This document shows positions 6,660 through 13,590 of a stretch of DNA of 15,528 nucleotides, piece after piece (the stretch's first letter is position 1; every line of letters starts with the position of its first letter). The translations under genes and the position numbers were made by a program. This stretch comes from Pseudomonadota bacterium (lineage in GTDB: Bacteria; Pseudomonadota; Gammaproteobacteria; Steroidobacterales; Steroidobacteraceae), in contig QGUX01000052.1 of NCBI GenBank assembly GCA_003242275.1, positions 1 to 15,528 on the forward strand, given 5' to 3'. The notes under the pieces were generated by a model. That model searched no databases and had not been told where the DNA came from. It saw only the letters and a program-made list of their open reading frames with translations.

Positions 6660-7561
6660 GCTCGGCTGGCACCAACGCATTTGTGCTCGAGGGAGTGCGG
6701 CGGTCCTTTACGCACTTCGCACTGCAGGACATCACATTGACCCTGCCGCTGGGGCAGATCATGGGCCTGGTCGGGCCGAACGGCGCCGGCAAGAGCACGA
6801 CCATCCGCCTGCTGATGGGTCTGCTGCATCCGGACGCGGGCCGCATCGAGATGCTGGGACACTCCATCCCGGCGGAGGCCGCCGCCGCCAAGGAGGAGGT
6901 CGCCTTCGTCTCCGATGACATGCGCCTGTTCGGCACCGCCACGCTGCAGTGGCACATGGACTGGATGGCGTCCATGTTCGCCCGCTGGGATGCGCGCTTC
7001 GCGCAGGAGCTGCTCTCCCGGTTCAACCTTCGCGCCGGCCAGGCCGTGGAGCGCATGTCCCAAGGCGAGCACGTGAAGGCACTGCTGCTCCTGGCCCTGG
7101 CGCGCCGCCCTCGGCTGCTGGTGCTGGATGAGCCGACTTCGGGCCTCGACCCGGTCGCGCGCCACGAGCTGCTCACCGAGCTCATGCAGGTCGTGCGCGA
7201 GGAGGACCGCTCGATCCTGTTCTCCTCGCACCACACCGCGGACGTGGAGCGCATCTGCGACCAGATCGCCTTCATCGACCGCGGCCGGCTGGTGGCGGCC
7301 AGCGACAGGGAGAGCTTCCTGGAGCGCTGGCGGCGGCTGCTGGTCGACCTGCCGCCGGGATCGGCGCCGCCGAGGATCGCGCACACGGTCGACCTGTCGC
7401 TGGGCGGGCGCGTGGCTTCGCTGACCACCGATCGCTACGACGGGGAGCTGCATGCGCGGATCGAGGCCGCCGGCGCACGCGTGCTCGAGGTGCAGCGCAT
7501 GACGCTGGAGGAAATCTTCGTGGCCATCGTGATGAAGAGCCGGCAGGAGGGGATGGCATGA
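6656..7561 (+). CDS. ABC transporter ATP-binding protein (YtrA operon)
   Basis: A 301-residue nucleotide-binding subunit of an ABC-2 type exporter. Walker A is GPNGAGKST (40-48), Walker B is LLVLDEP (154-160) followed by TSGLD, and the switch His is in SSHH near 192. Two motifs are divergent: the signature reads MSQGE (134-138) instead of LSGGQ, and the usual Q-loop glutamine region reads VAFVSDDM (82-89). The C-terminal 90 residues form the accessory region typical of this exporter type, ending MTLEEIFVAIV. The ATG overlaps the regulator stop, and its own stop overlaps the permease start, so the three genes are translationally coupled. The substrate is not evident; export of a lipid, peptide or antibiotic-like compound is possible from family precedent. 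Confidence 0.92.
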   Translation: MSSAGTNAFVLEGVRRSFTHFALQDITLTLPLGQIMGLVGPNGAGKSTTIRLLMGLLHPDAGRIEMLGHSIPAEAAAAKEEVAFVSDDMRLFGTATLQWHMDWMASMFARWDARFAQELLSRFNLRAGQAVERMSQGEHVKALLLLALARRPRLLVLDEPTSGLDPVARHELLTELMQVVREEDRSILFSSHHTADVERICDQIAFIDRGRLVAASDRESFLERWRRLLVDLPPGSAPPRIAHTVDLSLGGRVASLTTDRYDGELHARIEAAGARVLEVQRMTLEEIFVAIVMKSRQEGMA

Positions 7562-8223
7562 ACCGCTCGGTCTTCTGGGCACTGGTGCGCAAGGACCTGT
7601 ACCTGCGGCGGGCGATGATCATCGCGATCCTGGTCGTGGGCCTGGGTTCGCTGGTGCTGGCGAGCTTCGGAGGCAGGGCATTCGCGGTGGGCGGGCTGCT
7701 GTTCCTGACCGCCAATGTCGCGGGTGGCCTGTTCATGGCGGCGCTGTCGCTGTTTGGTGAGCGCAGGGCGCTGGCACGCGGTTTCGCACTGTCGCTGCCC
7801 GTTTCGGGTCGTTATTACGACCTGTCCAAGCTGGTGTCGGGCTTCCTCGCCTTCGGCATTCCCTGGCTGGTCCTGACGGTCGCGGCGGTGGGCGGCATGT
7901 TCCTGCCCGGCGGCATGCCGGGCATGGCGGTGTACGCACTGCTGATCCAGCTGTTCGTGATCGCGCAATTCGCCGTGGTGCTCGCGGCGTACTCCTGCAT
8001 CACCAGCGAGGCGGTGTCCGGGGTCGTGATCCTGTTCGTCAACGTGGCCCTCAGCCTGTTCATGATGCAGATCAACCAGCCGGAAATCCTCGGCCCGTGG
8101 CGTGGCGATGCGATCGTGTGGACGCCGTTCGCGCGCGTCACGCTGCTGGCGGAACTGGCCGTGATCGCGGTGGCCGTCGCCTTCACCTACATCATGGCGT
8201 CCCGTCGCCGGGACTACATCTGA
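7558..8223 (+). CDS. ABC-2 type permease (YtrA operon)
   Basis: A 221-residue membrane protein with about six hydrophobic segments, the size of a compact ABC-2 permease half. The first residues (MNRSVFWALVRKDLYLRR) resemble the cytoplasmic amphipathic start of such permeases. Hydrophobic segments lie at about 20-38, 44-63, 95-114, 124-145, 150-171 and 194-214. ERRALARGFALSLPVSGRYYDLSKLVSG, between segments 2 and 3, is typical of the family. It starts inside the ATPase stop (ATGA) and is presumed to pair with that ATPase as homodimeric membrane part. The 60-residue small protein gene follows 11 nt after its stop. Confidence 0.88.
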   Translation: MNRSVFWALVRKDLYLRRAMIIAILVVGLGSLVLASFGGRAFAVGGLLFLTANVAGGLFMAALSLFGERRALARGFALSLPVSGRYYDLSKLVSGFLAFGIPWLVLTVAAVGGMFLPGGMPGMAVYALLIQLFVIAQFAVVLAAYSCITSEAVSGVVILFVNVALSLFMMQINQPEILGPWRGDAIVWTPFARVTLLAELAVIAVAVAFTYIMASRRRDYI

Positions 8224-8234
8224 AGGAGCCTTCC

Positions 8235-8417
8235 ATGAAGAGCAGGAACGTCTTGCAGGTACCGGCGGTGGCCGCGATCGCGGTGGTGGCATTGCTGCCG
8301 CCGCTGATGATGATGCAGCGGCCGGTGACACCCACTGCTGTCTGCGCCAAGGATTGCCCGGTGCAGTCCCCGACGACGGGCGGCTTGGGTATCCGGAGCC
8401 TGCTGTCGGTGGATTGA
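8235..8417 (+). CDS. Small membrane-associated or exported protein ending the ABC operon
   Basis: A 60-residue frame with AAGGAG at 8223-8228, 6 nt before its ATG, and 11 nt after the permease stop, so it is very likely translated as the fourth gene of the YtrA operon. After MKSRNVLQVP comes a hydrophobic stretch (AVAAIAVVALLPPLMMM, residues 11-27), then a short polar tail containing CAKDC (two Cys four apart, near 37-41) and many Pro, Thr, Ser and Gly. This could be a single-pass membrane peptide or an uncleaved or cleaved signal followed by a small Cys-containing peptide. I do not recognise a family. Context suggests an accessory subunit, or less likely a substrate, of the exporter. Confidence 0.75.
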   Translation: MKSRNVLQVPAVAAIAVVALLPPLMMMQRPVTPTAVCAKDCPVQSPTTGGLGIRSLLSVD

Positions 8418-8453
8418 GACAGCGGCGGCAGTCCTTCGCCATGTAGTCCCTGT

Positions 8454-8481
8454 GCGCCGCATTTCCTTACAAGTGCGGCGC
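8454..8481 (+). terminator. Hairpin after the YtrA-ABC operon
   Basis: GCGCCGCA (8454-8461) pairs perfectly with TGCGGCGC (8474-8481). The 12-nt loop contains CTTACAAG, which can extend the stem with CTT/AAG. It starts 36 nt after the small-protein stop. No T-tract follows, so termination strength is uncertain. Confidence 0.5.
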
Positions 8482-8620
8482 GCCTTGCCGGCTTTCACGA
8501 GCCTTTCATCCCGCCTTCAGGAGTGTTCACGAGTGTCCTTGTAAGTTGGGTCCATCGGACGGGACTTCAGTCTGCGTCCGCAACGGATGTAACGATGGAC
8601 TCAAGGAAAGGAGAAGTGCG
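8482..8620 (+). promoter_or_regulatory. Leader and promoter region of the UrcA-family gene
   Basis: This stretch holds a direct repeat TTCACGAG (8494-8501 and 8526-8533, 32 bp apart), CTTGTAAG at 8538-8545 (the exact reverse complement of the loop sequence at 8466-8473) and a 6-bp dyad CGGACG/CGTCCG (8556-8561 and 8575-8580). The strong ribosome site AAGGAGA precedes ATG 8621. No clear sigma-70 hexamer pair is visible, so the promoter position is unassigned. Confidence 0.35.
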
Positions 8621-8992
8621 ATGAACACGAAGTCGGGTGGCATGGCGCGAGTGGCGATCGCGGCCTGCGTGCTGCTTGCGGCGTCAACGGCAACGATGGC
8701 GGCCGATGCTCCGGATCGCGGCATGGACGCGCGCGAACCTGTGCAGCTGACCTTCCGCTACGATCCGCGCGACCTGTCGACCCCCAGGGGCGCAAGCCGC
8801 GTGTACTCGCGGCTGCTGCAGGCCGCGCGCAGGCAGTGCGGCATCGCAGACGCGCAGATGCGGGATCTTCGCGCCACGGATCCGCGCTGCGTCGCCGAGC
8901 TGGTCGATGGAGTGGTCGTGAAGTCCGGCTCGGAGGAACTGGCGGCGCTTCATCGCAGCATGCCCAGAGGTGGCCTTGCCGCGGTGCGCTAG
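8621..8992 (+). CDS. UrcA family exported protein
   Basis: A 123-residue protein. ATG 8621 was chosen over the frame start at 8546 because AAGGAGA lies just upstream and a signal peptide follows directly (VAIAACVLLAASTATMA, cleavage likely before ADAP). The mature part matches the UrcA pattern: a beta-strand-like LTFRYDPRDLSTPRGASRVYSRL, then helices with AARRQC and ATDPRCVAELVDGVV. Two cysteines (73 and 90) could form a disulfide in the periplasm, as in the family. UrcA proteins are small, exported and of unknown biochemical function. The stop codon overlaps the stop of the opposing regulator gene. Confidence 0.85.
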   Translation: MNTKSGGMARVAIAACVLLAASTATMAADAPDRGMDAREPVQLTFRYDPRDLSTPRGASRVYSRLLQAARRQCGIADAQMRDLRATDPRCVAELVDGVVVKSGSEELAALHRSMPRGGLAAVR

Positions 8993-10689
8993 GCTGGTGT
9001 GACGCGGACCAGCCGTTCACCGCGGAGCGAGTAACCATCGGGGGGGCCGTACTCGCTCCAGTATTCGAAAAGGCGTAGCCGCCGCGCGAAGAGCTGGAAC
9101 CGCTCGTCGTCGCGGAAGGGCTGCATCTCGGGCAACCACAGCACGCCCCAGGCCCCGCCGACCGAACCTTCCCGCGCGTAGTGGTCGGCGGAGTCGAAGG
9201 CGAGGGCAAAGGCCTCGTCGATCGCACCGCGGATGCTGTGCCACAGCATCAGCCGCTTGCGCAGCGGCGGGTCGAGGTTGCCGGATGCCACCACCGAGAT
9301 CCGCTGCATCTCCGCCGGACGTCCGGCGCGCAGTTCCAGCAGTGCGAACAGGTCGTGCAGGGGCGCCATGGTCGGCGACTGGCCCTGCTCGATGGACAGC
9401 TGCGCGAACCTCCGGGCCGCCTCGTCATTGCCCAGCGTCAGGTGCAGCGCGGCCAGCATCTGCACGCCGATGGGATGCGTGGGTGCCACCTGCAGGGTGT
9501 ATTCCGCCTGCTGCATCGCGCGCGCGAGCTGTCCCACCGACAACGTGAGCCAGGCACAGCGCAGGCCGCTGACCAGTGGATCGGCCGTGAGCGAATGCGC
9601 GATGCGGAAGCGCTCCTCGGCGCGCACCCAGTTGCCCCCGAGGCAGTCGATCACGCCCGCGGCGCACCAGGTTTCGCCATTGTGTTCGTCGAGGTCCAGG
9701 GCCTGCGCCACTTCCTCCCTGGCAAGCTGCAGCGCGCCGGCGCCGGCGAAGCCGAACATGACCTCCATCGTGTACTGGATGGCGAGCAGCGAGCGCGCGC
9801 GCGGGAACTGCGGCGAGTCCGCGATGGCCTGGCGCAGCAGGTCGATGGAGCCCGCGATGCTGCCGGGACTGGGACGCTGCGACAGCGAAAGTGCCTTGAG
9901 ATAGGACAGGTAGGCATCCGGCGTCACGTCGACATTGGCGTCCGGGCGCGTGCCTTCCGGATCCACCACCTGCGCCAGCTGCCGCGCCAGGTCCCCCTGC
10001 AGCTCGGCCAGCCCGGCCAGCGAGCCGCGCACGGTGTGCGACCACACCGTGGCGCCGGTGGCCACGTCGATCAGCCGCGCGGTGATGCCGAGCCGCACGC
10101 GGTCCCCGGCCACCTCGCCGGTTACCACGCGCGCCACGTTCAGAACGTCGCCGGCAAGGCGGGGATCGGGGTGGCGCGCCCACGCCGTGGCGCTGGAGGG
10201 GTGCGCGGTCACCCTCAGGCGGCTGCGTGCGGACAGCAGGTGCGACAGATCGGCCGCGATGGCCTCGCCGAGGCCGGGGGTGGTGCCGCCCAGGATTCGG
10301 TCGGTGAAGGGCAGCACGGCCAGTGACAGCGGATGGCGCTGGCCCGCGGCGGAAGGAACGCCGACCGTGCGGACAGCGGCCACGAAGCGGTAGCCGCGCC
10401 CGGGGGAGGTGACGATGAAGCGGTGTTCCCAGGGCTTCTCGCCCAGGACCTTGCGCAGCTGCGACACCACCTGGTTGAGGCTGTTCTCCTCGACGACGAC
10501 ATTGGGCCAGAGGACCTGCATCAGCTCGCGCTTGCCCAGCAGTTCCCCGGGGTGCCGCACGAAGTGCAGCAGCGCGTCGAAGACGCGCGGCTGCAGGTCG
10601 ACGCGGGTATTGCCGGGGAGGCGGTAGAGCACGCGCTGCCGCGCATCCACCCGGAAGCCATCGAACTCGTAGCCGTCCTGTGCTTCCAT
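8989..10689 (-). CDS. Winged-helix transcriptional regulator with TolB/FlgO-like and TPR regions
   Basis: A 566-residue regulator. Residues about 7-105 are an OmpR/PhoB-type winged helix (FDALLHFVRHPGELLGKREL, ENSLNQVVSQLRKVLGE, FIVTSPGRGYRFVA). Residues about 120-250 resemble the TolB/FlgO-like segment common in CadC-type and adenylate-cyclase-like TPR proteins (SLAVLPFTDRI, VTGEVAGDRVRLGITARLID, TGATVWSHTVRG). The remaining 300 residues are helical and TPR-like (ARSLLAIQYTMEVMFGFAG, HPIGVQMLAALHLTLGNDEA). No receiver domain and no membrane segment is visible, unlike CadC itself, so signal input probably comes through the TPR part. The ribosome site GGGGAGG lies upstream of ATG 10689. The gene starts 27 nt after the yadH-like stop on the same strand, so it is probably cotranscribed with that exporter. 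Confidence 0.85.
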   Translation of the reverse strand: MEAQDGYEFDGFRVDARQRVLYRLPGNTRVDLQPRVFDALLHFVRHPGELLGKRELMQVLWPNVVVEENSLNQVVSQLRKVLGEKPWEHRFIVTSPGRGYRFVAAVRTVGVPSAAGQRHPLSLAVLPFTDRILGGTTPGLGEAIAADLSHLLSARSRLRVTAHPSSATAWARHPDPRLAGDVLNVARVVTGEVAGDRVRLGITARLIDVATGATVWSHTVRGSLAGLAELQGDLARQLAQVVDPEGTRPDANVDVTPDAYLSYLKALSLSQRPSPGSIAGSIDLLRQAIADSPQFPRARSLLAIQYTMEVMFGFAGAGALQLAREEVAQALDLDEHNGETWCAAGVIDCLGGNWVRAEERFRIAHSLTADPLVSGLRCAWLTLSVGQLARAMQQAEYTLQVAPTHPIGVQMLAALHLTLGNDEAARRFAQLSIEQGQSPTMAPLHDLFALLELRAGRPAEMQRISVVASGNLDPPLRKRLMLWHSIRGAIDEAFALAFDSADHYAREGSVGGAWGVLWLPEMQPFRDDERFQLFARRLRLFEYWSEYGPPDGYSLRGERLVRVTPA

Positions 10690-10716
10690 GCGGGCTGCCT
10701 CCCCGTTGCGGCCGCG

Positions 10717-11478
10717 TCAGTGCCTCAATCGCCAGCCCGTGCGGATCATCCAGTGCACCAGCAGCAGGCAGGCCAGCAGCACGGCGATGATGATGCCGAA
10801 GGAGAGCGCGACGTTGACGTCGGCCTGCCCGTAGAAGCTCCAGCGGAAGCCGCTGATCAGGTACACCACCGGGTTGAACAGCGTGACCGTGCGCCAGGCC
10901 GGCGGCAGCATGTCGATGGAATAGAAGCTGCCGCCGAGGAAGGCCAGCGGCGTGACGACAAGCGCCGGCACGAACTGCAGCCGCTCCCAGCTGGTGGCCC
11001 AGATGCCCAGCACGAAGCCGAACAGGCTGAAGGTGAAGGCCGTCAGGAACAGGAACACCAGCATCCACACAGGGTGCAGGATGGACAGCGGCACGAAGAA
11101 GGCCGAGGTCGCCAGGATGATCAGGCCGATCATCAGCGATTTGGTGGTGGCCGCGCCCACGTAGCCCATGATGGTCTCGGCAGTGCCCACCGGCGCGGAC
11201 AGGAGTTCGTAGATGGTGCCGGACCACTTCGGGAAGTAGATGCCGAAGGAGGCATTGCCGATGCTCTCGTTCAGCACCGACAGCATGATCAGGCCGGGCA
11301 CGATGAAGGCGCCGAAGGGCACGCCGCCGATCTCGGTCATGCGCGAGCCGATGGCCGAGCCGAAGACCACGAAGTACAGCGAGGTGGTCAGCACCGGCGT
11401 CAGGATGCTCTGGACCACAGTGCGGAAGGTGCGGGCCATCTCGAAGTGGTAGATGGCGCGGACGGCGTACCAGTTCAT
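10717..11478 (-). CDS. yadH: ABC-2 type permease, YadH-like
   Basis: A 253-residue permease similar in length and sequence to E. coli YadH (about 256 residues). Recognisable stretches are [75 protein letters not shown] and [18 protein letters not shown], the last two forming the conserved ABC-2 signature region. About six membrane segments are visible. The start at 11478 overlaps the stop of the ATPase gene (ATGA); the longer open frame back to 11883 lies antisense-free but inside the ATPase gene and is rejected. Substrate is unknown for the family; ABC-2 exporters move lipids, polysaccharides or drugs. Confidence 0.93.
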   Translation of the reverse strand: MNWYAVRAIYHFEMARTFRTVVQSILTPVLTTSLYFVVFGSAIGSRMTEIGGVPFGAFIVPGLIMLSVLNESIGNASFGIYFPKWSGTIYELLSAPVGTAETIMGYVGAATTKSLMIGLIILATSAFFVPLSILHPVWMLVFLFLTAFTFSLFGFVLGIWATSWERLQFVPALVVTPLAFLGGSFYSIDMLPPAWRTVTLFNPVVYLISGFRWSFYGQADVNVALSFGIIIAVLLACLLLVHWMIRTGWRLRH

Positions 11479-12413
11479 GCCGCCCCCTTCAGCGTCGACA
11501 CGAAGATGTCCTCCAGCGAGCTCTGCTGGGTCTCCAGGTCGCGGAACTCGATGCCGCAGGCGGCCACCTCGCGCAGCAGCAGCGCGATGCGGCCGCGCTC
11601 CGCCTCGTTGCTGAAGGTGAACACCAGCGTCATGCCGTCCTCGGACAGCGCCAGCTTCCAGGCCGCGAGCCGGGGCGGCACGGCATCGAGCTTCTCCATC
11701 AGGTGCAGGCGCAGGTCCTTGCGGCCCAGCCGCTGCATCAGCCGCGTCTTCTCGTCCACCAGCACCAGGCGGCCCTTGTTGATGATGCCGATGCGGTCGG
11801 CCATCTCCTCGGCTTCCTCGATGTAGTGGGTGGTCAGGATGATGGTGACACCGTCGTCCCTGAGCTCGCGCACCAGCTGCCACATGTCGCGCCGCAGTTC
11901 CACGTCGACCCCGGCGGTGGGCTCGTCGAGGAACAGCAGCTTAGGCTCGTGCACCAGCGCCTTGGCGATCATCACGCGGCGTTTCATGCCGCCAGACAGC
12001 GCCATGATCTTCGTCCCGCGCTTGTCCCACAGCGACAGCGAGCGCAGCACCTTCTCCACGCGCGCCGGATCGGGGGCGTGGCCGAACAGGCCGCGGCTGA
12101 AGGCGACCGCCGCCTGCACGGTCTCGAAGGCCTCGGTGGCCAGCTCCTGCGGCACCAGGCCCACCGCGCGCCGCGCCGCGCGCGTGTCGCGCGCGATGTC
12201 GTGGCCCGCCACCACCACGCGGCCGGACGACATGTTCACCAGCCCGCACACGATGCCGATCAGCGTGGTCTTGCCGGCGCCGTTGGGTCCGAGCAGTGCG
12301 AAGATCTCGCCCTGCCGGATCGCAAGGTTCACGTCGCTCAGTGCCGCGAGCCCGCCGGGATAGGTCTTCGACAGGTTTTCGATGGTCAGGATGGGTTGTT
12401 GCACGGCGCGCAT
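11475..12413 (-). CDS. yadG: ABC transporter ATP-binding protein, YadG-like
   Basis: A 312-residue ATPase closely resembling E. coli YadG (about 308 residues). Motifs are complete: Walker [10 protein letters not shown] (42-50), Q-loop VPQE (Q89), signature LSGGM (139-143), Walker B LLFLDEP (159-165) followed by TAGVD, and switch His in [10 protein letters not shown] (H196). A C-terminal domain of about 95 residues ends [14 protein letters not shown] 12413 was chosen because the ABC domain begins at [13 protein letters not shown] nine residues later; the frame start at 12464 would add 17 unconserved residues. No Shine-Dalgarno is obvious, and two hairpins sit directly upstream. It is translationally coupled to the permease gene through ATGA. 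Confidence 0.93.
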   Translation of the reverse strand: MRAVQQPILTIENLSKTYPGGLAALSDVNLAIRQGEIFALLGPNGAGKTTLIGIVCGLVNMSSGRVVVAGHDIARDTRAARRAVGLVPQELATEAFETVQAAVAFSRGLFGHAPDPARVEKVLRSLSLWDKRGTKIMALSGGMKRRVMIAKALVHEPKLLFLDEPTAGVDVELRRDMWQLVRELRDDGVTIILTTHYIEEAEEMADRIGIINKGRLVLVDEKTRLMQRLGRKDLRLHLMEKLDAVPPRLAAWKLALSEDGMTLVFTFSNEAERGRIALLLREVAACGIEFRDLETQQSSLEDIFVSTLKGAA

Positions 12414-12420
12414 TCTACGC

Positions 12421-12456
12421 TGGCGGCACGCCGCCACAGCCAGCCGGAAGGGCTGG
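12421..12456 (-). promoter_or_regulatory. Paired inverted repeats just upstream of the yadG-like gene
   Basis: TGGCGGC/GCCGCCA (12421-12427 and 12430-12436, 2-nt centre) ends 8 nt before the ATG at 12413. CCAGCC/GGCTGG (12440-12445 and 12451-12456, 5-nt loop) lies 4 nt further upstream. Both are perfect. They may be an operator, a leader structure, or a terminator remnant of the zinc-ribbon gene; the sequence does not decide. Confidence 0.4.
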
Positions 12457-12577
12457 ATTTCCATGACCCGGACGGGGGAGGTGTCCGCAGCGCGGGTGAG
12501 CCTGGGCGCGAAGGCAGGGCCGCCCGGCCGTCATGATGGCCGGCGCCTCGATGCGGGGAAGAGGGTGGGGGCGCGGA

Positions 12578-12958
12578 TCAGCGCCGCCTGAGGCCCGAAA
12601 GCGGCGAGACGGGCCTGGGCTCGGAAGTCTCGATCGAGAGCGTGAACGTGCGTCGCTCGACGCCCTGCAGGGCGCCGACGTTCACCACCCGCCGAGCCAC
12701 TTCCTCGTTGCGTTCGTTGCGCACGGTGATCAGGATGGTGAACTCGGTGGCCGCGTCCATGCGCTCCGCATCGAGGGTGCCCTCGACCTGCCACGCGGTC
12801 CTGGTGGCGGCGACGCCACCGGGACGCGCGTCCTTGTCGAAGCGCAGGTGGTGCTTGCAGCCCGGGCAGACGACCGCACTCTCGAGGATCGTCGCCCGGC
12901 AGTGAGGACAGGTGCGGGTCGCGCCCGCGTGGGTCGCCGACCGCGCGATGCCAATCAT
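12578..12958 (-). CDS. Zinc-ribbon protein coupled to bactofilin
   Basis: A 126-residue protein with an N-terminal zinc ribbon: CPHC (C17, C20) and CPGC (C31, C34) with a 10-residue spacer. It is followed by a region of alternating hydrophobic residues (WQVEGTLDAERMDAATEFTI, TVRNERNEEVARRVVNVGAL) that looks like a small beta-rich domain, and a basic tail ending LRRR. No membrane segment or signal peptide is visible, so it is probably cytoplasmic. Its ATG overlaps the bactofilin stop (ATGA), which indicates translational coupling and suggests a shared structure or process. I do not recognise a named family beyond the zinc ribbon; a double-zinc-ribbon or regulatory adaptor is a guess. Confidence 0.82.
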   Translation of the reverse strand: MIGIARSATHAGATRTCPHCRATILESAVVCPGCKHHLRFDKDARPGGVAATRTAWQVEGTLDAERMDAATEFTILITVRNERNEEVARRVVNVGALQGVERRTFTLSIETSEPRPVSPLSGLRRR

Positions 12959-13476
12959 GCGACGTTGGCGCCCCTGCTCCGGTCGGCGAGGCTGGTGGTG
13001 GAGGAGGAGCCAGAGCCGGACTTCGCGCCCTCCTCGAAGCCGAAGTCGACGCTGCCGCGCATGCGGGCGCCGGCCGCCACGGTCAGCGAGCCCGCCTTCA
13101 CGTCGCCCGTGATGCTGCCGCCCTGCTGCAGTTCGACGCGCTTGGCGCTCTCGATGTTCCCCTGCAGCTCGCCGCTGATGATGACCTCGCCGGCCTTCAC
13201 CTGGCCCTCGACACGGGCGCCGGAGTCGATGTGCAGGTTGCCCTCGACCTGGATGTCGCCCTTGAACTTGCCGGCAACCCGCACATGGCCGTTGCCGATG
13301 ATCTTGCCTTCGATGGTGAGCCCCGAGGCGATCAGCGATTCTTTCATGTCGTTGCGCTCCTTCGGCGCGGTCTTCTGCGTAGTGTCCTGCGATTGCAGCG
13401 AAGATGCCAGTGGCTGCCCGGCCGGGGCCGGGGTCGCGCCGGTGGCGCCGGTTTCAGGTTTGTCCCAGAGGGCCAT
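12955..13476 (-). CDS. Bactofilin (polymer-forming cytoskeletal protein)
   Basis: A 173-residue bactofilin. Residues about 47-145 form the DUF583 beta-helix core, visible as repeated short beta steps (GLTIEGKIIGNGHVRVAGKF, GDIQVEGNLHIDSGARVEG, GEVIISGELQGNIESAKRV, GSITGDVKAGSLTVAAGARM). The flanks are disordered and rich in Ala, Pro, Thr, Ser and Gly, as usual for the family. Bactofilins polymerise without nucleotide at the membrane and position cell-wall enzymes or envelope structures. GGGAG lies 6 nt before ATG 13476. The zinc-ribbon gene overlaps its stop. No M23 peptidase gene, a frequent bactofilin neighbour, is present here. Confidence 0.95.
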   Translation of the reverse strand: MALWDKPETGATGATPAPAGQPLASSLQSQDTTQKTAPKERNDMKESLIASGLTIEGKIIGNGHVRVAGKFKGDIQVEGNLHIDSGARVEGQVKAGEVIISGELQGNIESAKRVELQQGGSITGDVKAGSLTVAAGARMRGSVDFGFEEGAKSGSGSSSTTSLADRSRGANVA

Positions 13477-13541
13477 ACGAAGCTCCCGTCGGTTGTCGAT
13501 CCGGGCGAAGTTAACCCGGTTGAGCGGGTGGTGAAAGCCTG

Positions 13542-13583
13542 TCGCCGTTCGGCGAACACCGGTGCGGGGCAGGGGGCCGCACC
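13542..13583 (-). terminator. Two hairpins after the molybdenum hydroxylase gene
   Basis: Read on the minus strand, GGTGCGG/CCGCACC (13583-13577 with 13567-13561, 9-nt loop) begins 7 nt after the hydroxylase stop. TCGCCG/CGGCGA (13555-13550 with 13547-13542, 2-nt centre) follows. Neither has a T-tract, so they are candidate rho-dependent or weak termination structures before the bactofilin gene. Confidence 0.4.
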
Positions 13584-13590
13584 ATTATTG

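Noticed and set aside
9425..11227. 600-codon minus-strand frame overlapping the regulator and permease in another frame
   Set aside because: It is an out-of-frame shadow of two well-supported genes, with low-complexity Arg/Ala/Gly sequence.
10333..11826. 497-codon plus-strand frame over the yadGH region
   Set aside because: Antisense shadow; rich in His, Asp, Gln and Gly with no motif, against complete ABC motifs on the opposite strand.
11479..11883. Extension of the yadH-like permease to 11883
   Set aside because: The extra 135 residues are out-of-frame translation of the ATPase gene. The permease family start fits ATG 11478 with the ATGA overlap.
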